Of a DNA stretch of 64,000 nt, positions 19,909 through 29,737 are shown piece after piece; within the stretch, counting starts at the first letter, position 1, and the number at the start of each line of letters is the position of its first letter. A program made the translations under genes and the position numbers. The notes below the pieces were generated by a model. That model ran no database searches, had not been told where the DNA came from, and saw only the letters and a program-made list of their open reading frames with translations. This stretch comes from Gracilaria gracilis (taxonomy: Eukaryota; Rhodophyta; Florideophyceae; Gracilariales; Gracilariaceae). Location of the stretch: positions 248,001-312,000 of the forward strand of contig JARGSG010000031.1 in NCBI GenBank assembly GCA_030374805.1, given 5' to 3'.

Positions 19909-21456
19909 ATGCCGCCGGCTTTCGTCGCGCCGCTCCCCCTCACGGCCAAGTCGCCTTCAGCCTTCTCCTCCGCTCCCACCCACCGCCCCGCCTACCATGC
20001 GCAGCCCCGCCGTCGCGCGCCCACCGCCATGGTGGCCGCGGCCTCATCATCCACCGCACCGCCCGCCACAACGTCCGTAGCGCCCATCCGCAAGCTACTT
20101 GTGGCCAACCGCGGCGAGATCGCCATCCGCGTCATCCGCGCCTGCGCCGAGCTCGGCATTTTCTCCGTTGCCGTATACTCGCAGGCCGACCGCGACGCGT
20201 TGCATGTGTCGCTCGCGGATCAAGCCATATGCATTGGAGATGCGCCGTCCGCCTCTTCGTACCTGTGCGTGCCTAACATCCTCGCTGCCGCCACGGTGAC
20301 CGGCGCCGATGCTATTCATCCCGGCTACGGCTTCTTGTCCGAGAACGCCGAGTTTGCGGACATTTGCGCCGCGCATAGCTTGCGCTTTGTGGGCCCGACG
20401 GCGGAGGCTATCTCCAAGATGGGCGACAAGGCCACGGCCAAGGCCACCATGCTTGATGCTGGTGTGCCGTGCGTACCGGGTAGCCGCGGCGTGCTGGAGT
20501 CCGTTGAGGAGGCCATCAAGGTGGGACGCGAGCTGGGTTTCCCGTTGATGCTCAAGGCCACGGCGGGTGGTGGAGGTCGTGGTATCAAGATCGTGAACAA
20601 GGAAGATGAGCTGGAGATGGCGTTCAAAACGTGCTCGGCGGAGGCACAGGCGGCGTTTTCGGACGGCGGGTTGTACATGGAACGCTTCGTGCAGGCGCCT
20701 AGACACGTTGAGATTCAGGTGTTGGCGGATAATTATGGAAACTGCGTGCATCTTGGTGAGCGTGATTGTTCGGTGCAGCGAAGAAACCAAAAGCTTATCG
20801 AAGAGGCTCCATCGCCAGCGCTCAATGAGGAGCTGCGAGAGCAGATGGGTACAGCGGCGGTGAACGCAGCGCAGGCTATCGGGTACCGCGGTGCTGGTAC
20901 GGTGGAGTTTTTGTTGGATCGTAACGGAAGCTTCTTCTTTATGGAAATGAACACACGTATTCAGGTGGAGCACCCCGTGACCGAGGCGATCACGGGGGTG
21001 GATCTTATCCAGGAGCAGATCCGGGTGGCGGAGGGTCACAAGCTGGCGTTTGAGCAAAAGGACATTGAGTTGCGGGGCCACGCCATCGAGGCACGTATCA
21101 ACGCGGAAGACCCCGTACACAACTTCCGGCCGATGCCTGGTAAGGTGACTGGGTTTCTACCGGCGGGAGGAATTGGGGTGAGGTGGGATGGACAGGTGTT
21201 CACGGGATGGCGCATTCCACCGAATTACGACAGTCTGTTAGGTAAGCTTATTGTTTGGGCGCCGACGCGGGCAGAGGCGATTCGGAGGCTGAAAAGGGCA
21301 CTGAGCGAGACGGCGGTGCAGGGCGTGCCGACGACGATCGAGTTCCACCTGCAGGTGGTGCAGAACGAGACGTTCATCAAGGGAGAGGAGATCTACACGG
21401 ACTTCATCGAGAAGGAGGGACTGCTGGACAAACTGCGCGAGCAGAAGGAGGAGTGA
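19909..21456 (+). CDS. accC: Plastid biotin carboxylase subunit of acetyl-CoA carboxylase
   Basis: The protein has 515 residues. It carries the ATP-dependent carboxylation of biotin on the carrier protein, the first half-reaction of acetyl-CoA carboxylase in plastid fatty-acid synthesis. Residues 1-60 form a Ser/Ala/Pro-rich transit peptide starting MPPAFVAPLPL. The N-terminal domain begins KLLVANRGEIAIRVIRAC. The ATP-grasp Gly loop GGGGRGIKIV lies near 219, the EERDCSVQRR-type segment reads GERDCSVQRRNQK, and the catalytic stretch MNTRIQVEHPVTEAITG starts near 347. The C-terminus GKLIVWAPTRAEAIRR completes the fold. There is no biotinyl or carboxyltransferase domain, so this is the prokaryotic-type separate subunit. 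In red algae the partner subunits accA, accB and accD are plastid-encoded, so the enzyme is assembled from both genomes. The frame is intact. Confidence 0.96.
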   Translation: MPPAFVAPLPLTAKSPSAFSSAPTHRPAYHAQPRRRAPTAMVAAASSSTAPPATTSVAPIRKLLVANRGEIAIRVIRACAELGIFSVAVYSQADRDALHVSLADQAICIGDAPSASSYLCVPNILAAATVTGADAIHPGYGFLSENAEFADICAAHSLRFVGPTAEAISKMGDKATAKATMLDAGVPCVPGSRGVLESVEEAIKVGRELGFPLMLKATAGGGGRGIKIVNKEDELEMAFKTCSAEAQAAFSDGGLYMERFVQAPRHVEIQVLADNYGNCVHLGERDCSVQRRNQKLIEEAPSPALNEELREQMGTAAVNAAQAIGYRGAGTVEFLLDRNGSFFFMEMNTRIQVEHPVTEAITGVDLIQEQIRVAEGHKLAFEQKDIELRGHAIEARINAEDPVHNFRPMPGKVTGFLPAGGIGVRWDGQVFTGWRIPPNYDSLLGKLIVWAPTRAEAIRRLKRALSETAVQGVPTTIEFHLQVVQNETFIKGEEIYTDFIEKEGLLDKLREQKEE

Positions 21457-22265
21457 GTGCGCGCGGGCGCGTAAGTTTGGGAGCGGTTTGGCGATGCGCG
21501 GCAGCCGATAAAAAAAAAAGTGACCGACAGCGGTACTGTATCTGGAAGCGGAACGCGCCACTAGTGGCAGTTTTGCCAAAGTGATGAGCCTTACGCTTGT
21601 CATGGTGCAGCGCCTCAGAGGGCGCGCGGCGGAACGTGAGCGCGGTGTGCGCGGCGCGCTTGTCACACGCGGCGGCTGCGGCTGCGGCTGCGGCTGCGGC
21701 TGCGGCTGCGGCTGCGGCTGCGGCGGCTGCTGCTGCAGCCGGCTGCAGCCGGCGCGGCTATGCGGCGCAGACGTGCCACGCAGCGCGAACGCACTGCGCG
21801 CGCCGGCGCTGCACGCGCTGTGTGTGGTGGTCCGTATCATGGCACCAAACCGCCGCGTGACGGTGCGCGCCAACGCCGGTCACGGCGCAGCGCGCGCCGT
21901 AAAGTCTTCTCGCGCCGCCACCAAATGAAGGAAAACGCGCCCCATTGCACGCGCGCGTGGCGTGCCCTCCGCGCGTGCTTGCACCTGCGCGCCCCTTTAC
22001 ACCATCGCTGCGTCGCTCCCCGCCGCCCCTCCCCCCTCCCGAGCTTCGGTCGGCGGCTGTCCCCTCCCCCCCCCCCCACCGCCTCGCGACTGTCATACAT
22101 GCGCTCCTTACTCCCGTAGTGTCTCCGCCCTCCCAGCTGCCGCTCCCCTCCCCTTCGCCTTCCACCTTGCCGCCTCTCCGCTTGTCTCAATCATCGCGTG
22201 CCTTTGGGTCGCCGTTTCCTCCTTCGTCACCCCCCCCCTCACCCCCCCCCCACCGCCGCTCATAC
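21457..22265. other. GC-rich spacer with GGCTGC repeat and poly-C runs
   Basis: This 0.8-kb spacer holds the terminator region of biotin carboxylase, a GGCTGC hexamer array at 21674-21723 and C-rich runs near 22068 and 22230. The frame of the downstream gene is open back to about 21945 but has no ATG before 22266, so that upstream part is treated as 5' leader. Confidence 0.5.
21674..21723 (+). repeat. GGCTGC hexanucleotide microsatellite
   Basis: GGCTGC is repeated about eight times without interruption. It is followed by a related but imperfect GCTGCTGCAGCC stretch. Confidence 0.95.
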
Positions 22266-24389
22266 ATGGCCGCGGCTACGCCCACTGAGTCGCGCCCGCC
22301 TTCCATTCCCTCCGCTCGCCTTTCCATTAAAAAGCACGCGCTCGCTGCTCCCCCCGACCATCCGCTCTTGCTTGATGATGACCTGCAGAATGACCCGCTG
22401 ATCACCCGCGCCGCCGAGCTTATGTCATCAACTGCCCTCACACCCTCGCAATCGCTTTTTTCCAATCATTCTCTTCCGAACCATCGTGCTGCGGCAGCCA
22501 GTCCTTTGTTTGACGACGAAGACGACGAAGACGACGACGACGACGAAGACGACCACGCCGACGCTGCACACCAACAGCAACTTCATACTCTTCCGCAGAA
22601 CGGCTCGCTCCGTCGCCCCGATCTTCACCGCCATCAATTCAACCAACCCGTCCCACTGCAACCGCTCGACCCCATTCATCAATCCGAAGCCAAACTAAAC
22701 ACCCACCTACTAAACCTTCAATCCCACTCGCAATCTGAACATCGCAACCAATCCGAACAACCTCACAACCCCCATCTCGCATCCGAGCACCACCACCACC
22801 ACCATCACCATCATCATCAAAAAAGCGAAGGTCACTCGCAACTCGTCGCCCCAACAACTCAGTTTGCGCGCGCACTGCCCACTCGTGCCACCGCCGCCAT
22901 GGCTTCGAACCCCAACCGATCCAATCCCGTGCAAACGCAAGCGCCCGCGCCGCAATCCTCTCACGCCGCCTTCATCTTCTCCGACGCCTGGTACGATCAA
23001 ATGTGTCTGGAGGCCATTCCGCTACGTTTCCGCGTCCCGCCCGATGTGATGCAGCCGTCGTTCTTTCGAGTCATGTGCGCGCAACACAACTCATTGTTTC
23101 CGCCCGAGCCATCGCCACCCTCCGTCGTCACACACAGCGCGGAAGCGAACGTGCTGTATCAGTCGTTGTCCTTCCTGCACGAGGGCCTCAACCAAGTGTT
23201 TGACGTGTACGATGACCTGGTGGAACTTGATGGAGTGCACGCTACGGATGCCCCAATGGTGCAACTACGCTCTACCTGGAAGCATTTGCGGGGTACCACT
23301 GAGATGCTGCAGTGTCGCTATGACCTACTATGTGGCTACAGGAATCGAGACTTTCGCCAAACTGCCCTGATGGAGGCGCAAATGACGCCGGCGCTGGGGC
23401 ATAGTGCGCTTGCCGCGGCTGTCAATGACGACATGCGCGGTGTTCCCACCGAGGCGTCGCAAGGCGGCGCCGACACTCGAGAGAAGTTCTACGACAATGA
23501 GTTCAGCTGGAAGTCGGGCGAGCGAAACAATGAGCAGCAAACAGCATCGGAAGATGTGGCTCAGTCAGTTGCGCCCAAAAGCAACGGCAAATCACTTTCT
23601 CCGCGAAAAAAGAGAAATCGAAGGGTGACATGGGCGGACCGACAATCTCCCAGCTGTGAATTTGTGTTCGTTCTCAGAAGGTACGACTTGATTGGCGCCT
23701 CCGTCATCCGCGGCGCATGGCAAGTTTTCGGCGGTTTCCTGTGGAGACTGATCATTCTACCGCATAAGGAGAAGGGGCTTGAGGGTAACTTGTGGGTGCA
23801 TTTGCAGTGCGGCGGCTCGTGCGATGAAGGCGAAAGCGATGAGGACGAAGAGGGCGTCCACTACGACCACGAGGAGCACGAGGAGCACGAGGAGGGGGAG
23901 GAGGAGGAAGACGAAGAAGAAGAAGAAGGAGAGGAAGAAGGTGGGACTGAGAAGCAGTATGAGGACGACGAGCATTCGGTCGAGGACGAGAACGAGGATG
24001 AGGATGAGGACGAGGAGCGTGACGATCACGACGTCCATGGGCAGGTTGAATGGTGTCGCCCTACTCAGTTTGTGATGCGCATCGTACATTCAACCTCGCC
24101 GCTCGCACGAGCGGCCGTGCGCTCAGGTCGCGAGATGTTCGACAGCGTGGAAACAGTGGAACAGTCGCAGTGGTTTAATGAGTCGGACGAGCCATCGTTA
24201 TACCCGGACATTAAACGGCAGGAGTATCACGTTTTCCGTAGCACTTCGGACGACTGGGGCTTCGAGATAGCCAAGTTCTCGACGCTGCAACCTGGATTGT
24301 ACGCCGACGACGACATGAACGTTGTGTTTGCCGTGCGTATCAGCTTGTTGTCTTTCGAGCAGCCGTTGCCGCGTCTCGAGAGCAGGTGA
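22266..24389 (+). CDS. MATH (TRAF-like) domain protein with acidic insert
   Basis: The protein has 707 residues from the first in-frame ATG. The N-terminal 240 residues are low-complexity, with acidic (DDEDDEDDDDDEDD), Gln/Leu-rich and poly-His (more than 10 His) runs. A helical middle part (about 240-370, AWYDQMCLEAIPLRF onward) precedes a C-terminal MATH fold. Its first half (EFVFVLRRYDL, QVFGGFLWRLIILP, LWVHLQC) starts near 464, and its second half (QFVMRIVHS, EMFDS, DWGFEIAKFSTL, DDDMNVVFAVRISLL) ends the protein. The halves are split by an insert of about 75 residues made almost entirely of Glu and Asp, at about 518-592. MATH domains bind short peptides, often on ubiquitin-pathway substrates. 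No BTB, RING or protease domain is present, so this may be an adaptor. The MATH call is from motif order. Confidence 0.65.
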   Translation: MAAATPTESRPPSIPSARLSIKKHALAAPPDHPLLLDDDLQNDPLITRAAELMSSTALTPSQSLFSNHSLPNHRAAAASPLFDDEDDEDDDDDEDDHADAAHQQQLHTLPQNGSLRRPDLHRHQFNQPVPLQPLDPIHQSEAKLNTHLLNLQSHSQSEHRNQSEQPHNPHLASEHHHHHHHHHHQKSEGHSQLVAPTTQFARALPTRATAAMASNPNRSNPVQTQAPAPQSSHAAFIFSDAWYDQMCLEAIPLRFRVPPDVMQPSFFRVMCAQHNSLFPPEPSPPSVVTHSAEANVLYQSLSFLHEGLNQVFDVYDDLVELDGVHATDAPMVQLRSTWKHLRGTTEMLQCRYDLLCGYRNRDFRQTALMEAQMTPALGHSALAAAVNDDMRGVPTEASQGGADTREKFYDNEFSWKSGERNNEQQTASEDVAQSVAPKSNGKSLSPRKKRNRRVTWADRQSPSCEFVFVLRRYDLIGASVIRGAWQVFGGFLWRLIILPHKEKGLEGNLWVHLQCGGSCDEGESDEDEEGVHYDHEEHEEHEEGEEEEDEEEEEGEEEGGTEKQYEDDEHSVEDENEDEDEDEERDDHDVHGQVEWCRPTQFVMRIVHSTSPLARAAVRSGREMFDSVETVEQSQWFNESDEPSLYPDIKRQEYHVFRSTSDDWGFEIAKFSTLQPGLYADDDMNVVFAVRISLLSFEQPLPRLESR

Positions 24390-25627
24390 GCATAGGCACG
24401 GGTGAGGGCACGGCCGTTGGTGCGGCGGGGGACGGAGCGTTAGCTGTTGGCGGAGTTTGGACCTGTGGTGGGGGGCGGGGCACGGCGCTGCTGTTGTGGC
24501 ACTGGGTGTGTGCAGTGGCTGTGGAGTGCGCAGTGCGGAGGCCGCACGTGGGGCGCGTGATCGGGCGCGCGCTGAGGTGGCTGCGTCTACGGGACACGAC
24601 GCCGCGCAGCGGCGGCGCGTGGGCGCGTGAGTGCGAAGAGTGTGTGCGCCGTCACGGCAGCGAGCAGCGAAGGTATGGTGTATGCCGCTCTCGAGAGTGC
24701 GCGTGCTTTCCACGTGGCGCCCGCTGCTGCCGATCGCACACTTCGCCCCGTCACGCTGGGTAACTGCTCCGCCTCCCCCCCCCTCTTTTTGCCCCGCCTA
24801 AGGCTTATTAGTATCATACTACAGTACTCTGCAAAGCAACTACGAAGGAAACGTTTCCTCGCACCAGTGTTGCTGCGGCAGTAGACAAGCCTCCGAAAAT
24901 CCGTCTTCAAACCTGTCGATCTGCCTTTATCACTCTGCTGCTGTAGGTCTGGCAAACCAAATCTCGAGAACAGCGACAAACAGCGAGTTAAGGTGGCCTT
25001 ACGCGTTTCGATGCTCCCAAGACCATGATCACTATTATGACTGCCATCGAACAGCAGCATCTGCGGTCTTATCCTTTCCTAACGGCATGTTCGTTACTGG
25101 AACACCTTGCCTTGTCGCTAGCTCTACGACGTGTGTTCCACACCTGCGCCATCCGTCCCTCAGTCTGATATTGATATAGATATTGATGTGATGCATTTCA
25201 CTTCGCTCAGGAAACTCGCATTTTCAACAAGAAAACCAAAACTAAATCCGGTTTTGCCCAAACAAATTTTCCTCTCAATTATTAGAAGTCTCAAAATTAA
25301 AAAGGAATTTTGGGGCCTCGAATGAAACACAGTTTTCGACTTGCTACCAAGGGTAGATATCCACATCCTATCAACAAGTAACACCAACTCTGAACTCGGA
25401 AGATCACAAGCAACCGCCGTCCCATTTTCTTCGCTCGTGCTCCAGCAAATCGCCTCCCTTTCTCTTGCTTCACACACTTCTCCCTCCAGCAGCTGCGCTT
25501 TGCAACTCACCGCATCATCTTCAGTTGGCTGAAAACAGCCACCGTTGTATTCTGTTCCAGATCTTCTGTGGTCTGTGCCGCCACCCGTTGAAAACAACCT
25601 TCGACGTCTTAAAAACTTTTTGCTGCA
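24390..25627. other. Intergenic region, no gene supported
   Basis: The first 370 bp are GC-rich and stay open by chance in several frames. The rest is lower in GC and ends in the 5' leader of the Tim8 gene. I see no conserved protein or RNA. Confidence 0.5.
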
Positions 25628-25885
25628 ATGGATGCTTCCGCAGATCCCCGCGCAGCTGCCGCCATGCAAGCTTTCATCCAAGAGGAAAACCAGAAGGCAG
25701 CGGTCCAACAGATCATCTCCAAGCTAACGGATACATGCTGGGACAAGTGCATGGGCAAGCCTGGCGCCAAGCTTTCGTCATGGGAAACCGATTGTATCTC
25801 TAACTGTGCCGAGCGTTTCTTAGATACCTCGATCTTCATCGTACAGCGCATGGAGAAGCAAGCTCAGTCTCGAAACGGCATTTAA
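25628..25885 (+). CDS. TIM8: Mitochondrial intermembrane-space chaperone Tim8
   Basis: The protein has 85 residues with the twin CX3C signature of small Tim proteins: CWDKC at 37-41 and CISNC at 56-60, 14 residues apart. The segments LTDTCWDKCMGKPGAKL and CAERFLDTSIFIVQRME match Tim8 rather than Tim13, Tim9 or Tim10. With Tim13 it forms a hexamer that escorts hydrophobic precursors such as Tim23 across the intermembrane space. Import and folding depend on oxidation of the four Cys by Mia40. There is no presequence, as usual. Its TAA at 25883-25885 overlaps the stop codon of the convergent gene on the other strand. Confidence 0.93.
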   Translation: MDASADPRAAAAMQAFIQEENQKAAVQQIISKLTDTCWDKCMGKPGAKLSSWETDCISNCAERFLDTSIFIVQRMEKQAQSRNGI

Positions 25886-27063
25886 TGTAAACCTCTCTTT
25901 CTTTCCATAAGTAAGCCTAGTGTCACGCAATCCACACTGCCATACCTTCCTCGGAGCCCCTTCCGTATCCAAGAGGTTCCCCCGTATCCCCATTCTTGTG
26001 TTGATCCGAACATCCGTCTCCATTTCGTATCGGAGACTCTCTTTTTGGCGCTCGAAGCCCTTTCGTCGCCACAGTGCTGATGAAACAGGTGTATTCTCTC
26101 GCACGGATTCACAACGTTGAGTCCAGCGTCCTGCATCAAGCGAATAACCACATTTTCAGCGCCAAGCTCATTCACGTGCAGGCCTTCGAGTCCCTCTATA
26201 ACTTGTTGCGGCACTGGCGGTACGAATACGAATCCATCATGACTAGCGGCATCTATCGGGTGGTATCCTCCACAAAAGTCCACAGGTTCTCTTCCGGAGG
26301 CGCCCATTGCAGAGGATATGCAATCAGGTGACGGATGTCTCGAAAGGGCCAACACTGAACCCTTATCAATGAGACTCGCACAATAAATGGAGTGATCAAA
26401 ATATATGTCAGCGTTGACAATGACAACTATCGAACCAACGAAATTGTTTGCTTCACGGAAAAGGTCCTGATATGTAACCTCACTTTCCACATTACGGTAA
26501 GATACATTTGTATCGGTAGAATGGATGGGCATGCAATGTGGGTCACAGAGACGATGGTATCTCCTCAACCCAAGAATATTATTGCGAAACGCCACTAGGT
26601 GCAATTCTTTTTGTCGAGCAGGTGAGTATCCTTCAAACCCTGTCGTCAAGAGAGTAATATTTGGCGCATCTGGCAGGCTAGAAGGAATAAACGAGTTGCT
26701 GTAGCGAGGCAATAGCTTTTGTTCTTGGCGACGCTGGTGGATGTTTGAATCGCTACGTCGTGCTGGGATTTGCGATAGAACAGAGTGGAAGATGAGTCCA
26801 AACAAAACATATGAAATCACTGAATGACGAGTAGCATATTTTATCACGCGATTGCGTATGTGCCCACCACTTCTGGGTTTGCTTTTGATCGATGTAAGTA
26901 AGGGTGAAATTGGAAACGGACTCACTTCTCCACCAACTGAATTCCCGGCATCCAGTTTGTTGGTATCCCAAGATTTCCTTCGGAAAGCGTCCTGCCTTCT
27001 TGCGGAGTCTCTTTTGCCATCTTCATCTTCAGGGTTGATAACGGAGTTCATAGAACTCCGCAT
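25882..27063 (-). CDS. Type II membrane glycosyltransferase-like protein
   Basis: The protein has 393 residues from the ATG at 27063. An 80-residue Ser/Arg-rich cytosolic N-terminus precedes one membrane helix at about 81-97 (SVISYVLFGLIFHSVL), and the rest would be in the Golgi lumen. The motif IVVIVNADIYFDHSI, with NADIYFD at 217-223, resembles the DxD-type nucleotide-sugar site in several glycosyltransferase-like families. LALSRHPSPDC and FVFVPPVPQ follow. Length and topology fit Golgi glycosyltransferases. The donor sugar and the acceptor cannot be told from the sequence; synthesis of cell-wall galactans or N-glycans is only a guess. It converges on Tim8, and the two genes share four bases at their stop codons. 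Confidence 0.6.
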   Translation of the reverse strand: MRSSMNSVINPEDEDGKRDSARRQDAFRRKSWDTNKLDAGNSVGGEVSPFPISPLLTSIKSKPRSGGHIRNRVIKYATRHSVISYVLFGLIFHSVLSQIPARRSDSNIHQRRQEQKLLPRYSNSFIPSSLPDAPNITLLTTGFEGYSPARQKELHLVAFRNNILGLRRYHRLCDPHCMPIHSTDTNVSYRNVESEVTYQDLFREANNFVGSIVVIVNADIYFDHSIYCASLIDKGSVLALSRHPSPDCISSAMGASGREPVDFCGGYHPIDAASHDGFVFVPPVPQQVIEGLEGLHVNELGAENVVIRLMQDAGLNVVNPCERIHLFHQHCGDERASSAKKRVSDTKWRRMFGSTQEWGYGGTSWIRKGLRGRYGSVDCVTLGLLMERKRGLH

Positions 27064-28521
27064 CTTGTGATCTTTGAGGAACGCTCAGTGGCAAGAAACA
27101 GTGAATTATAAATTATTGCTTGTGGTGTGACTCCTGATGGCAATTCTGGCAGCCGAACTTCAACTTGCTCGAATCACAAGTCTTTGGAGTCCAAAAAAAA
27201 CGATTCGGGCACGCAATAAGATTAGGTCAAGCCAAGAAGGCTTCCGAAATTCGAAACAGACAACTTAAGCGCCTAGAAAATATACGCGTTTGCTCGTTAA
27301 CCGAAAGACATTCCGAAAACCTCAGTTTGAGACGGGGCTTTCTCAAGTACAACGGAAGACGAAGGTAGCGACGATAATCTTACAGAAGAACTTGTAAGAT
27401 ATTCGCGTCAAAAGCTCTTGACGGCAGTACCAACCATGATCAACTTGGCTTTCGGAGCCAGCAGCTTGTGACAAACGCATGACGATGCATACAATTTGTA
27501 TACCTCTGTACTGGGAAGCGTCTCTGCATGAATTACATTAGCGCACTACGATTTACAGAGGTAGTAATTCCTCGTTTGATTGGTCAATACAGTTCTTGCT
27601 GTGCTGCTCAAGTGGCGAACAGGAAGCACCAGCAGCAAGGCTGTGATGAACAGAAAGAACATTCCTACAATAGAGATAGAAACGAAGCTGCAGGCGCGAA
27701 GAAGCCCAGAGAGAGCTCGCGCTCTCGCAGCTTTGGCGGGCGGACACTCGACGGCAGGCGCGGCAGACGTGTGCCTTGTGCAGCCGCGAGCGCCGCGTGC
27801 CCGCAAACCAGCCGCAGCTCGCGAGTCAAATAAAAATCTGCGTTCCTCGAAATCCCAGTACATACCTTCGTACATGCATATCTACTTTCCGTCTCGTCAT
27901 CCTTTCTCCCGCGCATGTTGTTGTGTTGTTGTCTACAAGGGTATGTCAAACCCCCCTGTTAGTTCTTCCAATCTTGGATTTCCGAAGTTAAGGTAGCCTT
28001 TCATATGCTGAAGATGATTTAAATGGAGACGGTTACCTTCGTATCTATCGCTGCATCTTCGAATCATTCAGTACGACTAGAAACCTATCGTACATAAGTC
28101 ACCAGCTTCGTATGGGCCCCAAGAACATGGTATGGGCGATTCTAGAATGAACTCTTTTTTTCGCGCTCAATTAGCTTCTGTAGCAGAGCAAAGCTCGTAA
28201 ACACCTTTTGATGGTATGGAATCCTCCCAACTCTGTTCTTTATGCAGATCTACCGAAGGTAGGTGAAAGCAGCTCGCTTCACACGAGATTCACTTCGGGC
28301 TATAAATTCCAGCAAATTGGAGGTAGAATTATGCCAAACTCATCACAAGAATTGTGCAACCATCATTCGCTTTAATGATCTAGAAACATGTTGGTCTCGA
28401 AATCACGTGTTCAGAACGACTTTCTATTTCTCGTTGTAGACTGCACTACAGAGTTTCATGCTGGCGCGCAAATGTGGGATAAGAGTCACGTCCTCAACGC
28501 ACTGTCCCAAGCCCGGACCCT
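27064..28521. other. Intergenic region, no gene supported
   Basis: This 1.46-kb region lies between the start of the glycosyltransferase-like gene and the stop of uL15. It contains the TACGAAGGTA motif on the minus strand (28034-28043) and TACCGAAGGTA at 28251-28261. Open frames at 27528-27996 on both strands are Arg/Ala-rich and unconvincing. Confidence 0.5.
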
Positions 28522-29295
28522 TCACGCCACTGCTTCTGTGTCTGAGTCTCCTTCTGTTTCTGAGATGTTACCTTCAACAACATCCTCCTCTTCTTCTTCG
28601 TCCAAAACGATATCCTTTCCAGTGGTTGGAGAAATGAGAACGCATCTACCCCCTGCACCTTCAATCGCCTCCACAGCCGATGTAGTGAACGCATGGGCCT
28701 TCACAGTAAGGTTTCGCACCGTCAAATCAGCGCCGCCAACCACCTTCCAGATCTTGAGCTTCTGCTTGGTCATAATTCCCTTTTCTTTCAAGCCCTCGAA
28801 AGTCACGATCTCGCCCTCTTCGCAGCCGTTTAGATGCTCAATCTTCATAAGAGCGTACCTGGTCTTTTTATGACCTGGGCCCATTGGCCTACCCACGAAC
28901 TTGGGGAGTCGTCTATAAAGCGGGGTCTGACCACCTTCAAATCCGGGACGCACGGAGCGACCGGAACGACTCTTCTGACCACGCATACCAAAACCGCATC
29001 GCGCACCCTGTCCGGCAGCGTCACCACGGCCTTTGCGCTTCTTGCGATGACGCGAGCCCGGGGCCGGCTTCAGATTGGTGAACTTGTAAATTCCATTATC
29101 CTCTTCAGGAAGCTTGCCGTAATCGGGGTCATTCCGCTTCTTCCAATCGAAGATCTTGGCGGTGGGAGTGACGTGACGCACCGGACGCGCAACGACTGGC
29201 GGGCGCGTGGGGAGACGACAGGTGGATGGACGAAGGCCGACGTAGGTTGTGTGCTTCGGAGCGCCGCCCAGAGGCGCCACAAAAGTCGACTGCAT
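28522..29295 (-). CDS. rpl15: Plastid 50S ribosomal protein uL15
   Basis: The protein has 257 residues from the ATG at 29295. It starts MQSTFVAPLGG, a red-algal-like transit peptide sharing F-V-A-P-L with the biotin carboxylase presequence. The mature part begins near residue 60. It shows the bacterial L15 Gly/Arg-rich core (KRKGRGDAAGQGARCGFGMR, GQKSRSGRSVRPGFEGGQTP, LYRRLPKFVG), then KKGIMTKQKLKIWKVVG-like sequence and the AVEAIEGAGGRCVLI end. An acidic Glu/Asp-rich tail of about 35 residues extends beyond bacterial L15. uL15 organises the central large subunit near the peptidyl-transferase region. It is divergent from eL28 across 442 bp. The upstream continuation of the frame has no ATG. 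Confidence 0.93.
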   Translation of the reverse strand: MQSTFVAPLGGAPKHTTYVGLRPSTCRLPTRPPVVARPVRHVTPTAKIFDWKKRNDPDYGKLPEEDNGIYKFTNLKPAPGSRHRKKRKGRGDAAGQGARCGFGMRGQKSRSGRSVRPGFEGGQTPLYRRLPKFVGRPMGPGHKKTRYALMKIEHLNGCEEGEIVTFEGLKEKGIMTKQKLKIWKVVGGADLTVRNLTVKAHAFTTSAVEAIEGAGGRCVLISPTTGKDIVLDEEEEEDVVEGNISETEGDSDTEAVA

Positions 29296-29737
29296 TGCTC
29301 CGAGGCTTGCGGATGGATGCTCTTGATGACGGAAGGCCGATGTGCAGAATCGGGGCAATGGCCGAACGTCGGTCGGGGAGCGCAACCGCTCGTTGAAATT
29401 GCACAGCAGAGAGTGAGCTCGCAAGCGGCACCACGCGCCCGAAACGGGCCAAGCCGGCTAAATTGAGATACAGATCTGAAGCGCGAACTGATCCAAATGC
29501 GCGTTTGGTCGATGGCCTCGGCCTCTATCGTACACGTTGAACACTGGACAGTGGGGGCAGTCGACGGCGGCATCATTTCGGCAACGCACCCTTCTTCATC
29601 GATCGCCTTGGTGAAGCTTTGGAGCAGGTGCGATAGCGCGTATCTACATTTTGCTTTCATCGTCTCCGCACCGTCTTTCCGCCGCGCAACTTTCCGTCCC
29701 TCTTTTCGTGCTCCTTCTCTCATCGGCAGCCCGCAAC
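29296..29737. promoter_or_regulatory. Shared divergent upstream region of plastid uL15 and cytosolic eL28
   Basis: The start codons of the two ribosomal protein genes face away from each other across 442 bp, so both promoters must lie here unless there are distant exons. A pyrimidine-rich stretch (29,680-29,720) just before the eL28 ATG resembles the leaders of cytosolic ribosomal protein mRNAs. No TATA-like element stands out. Confidence 0.45.

Noticed and set aside
20095-21120. Long minus-strand open frame of 341 codons opposite biotin carboxylase
   Set aside because: It is a shadow of the GC-rich biotin carboxylase gene and has His/Arg/Leu-biased content with no family resemblance.
21238-21873. 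Minus-strand frame of 211 codons with a Pro-Gln repeat
   Set aside because: It is open only because of the GGCTGC microsatellite and the end of biotin carboxylase on the other strand.
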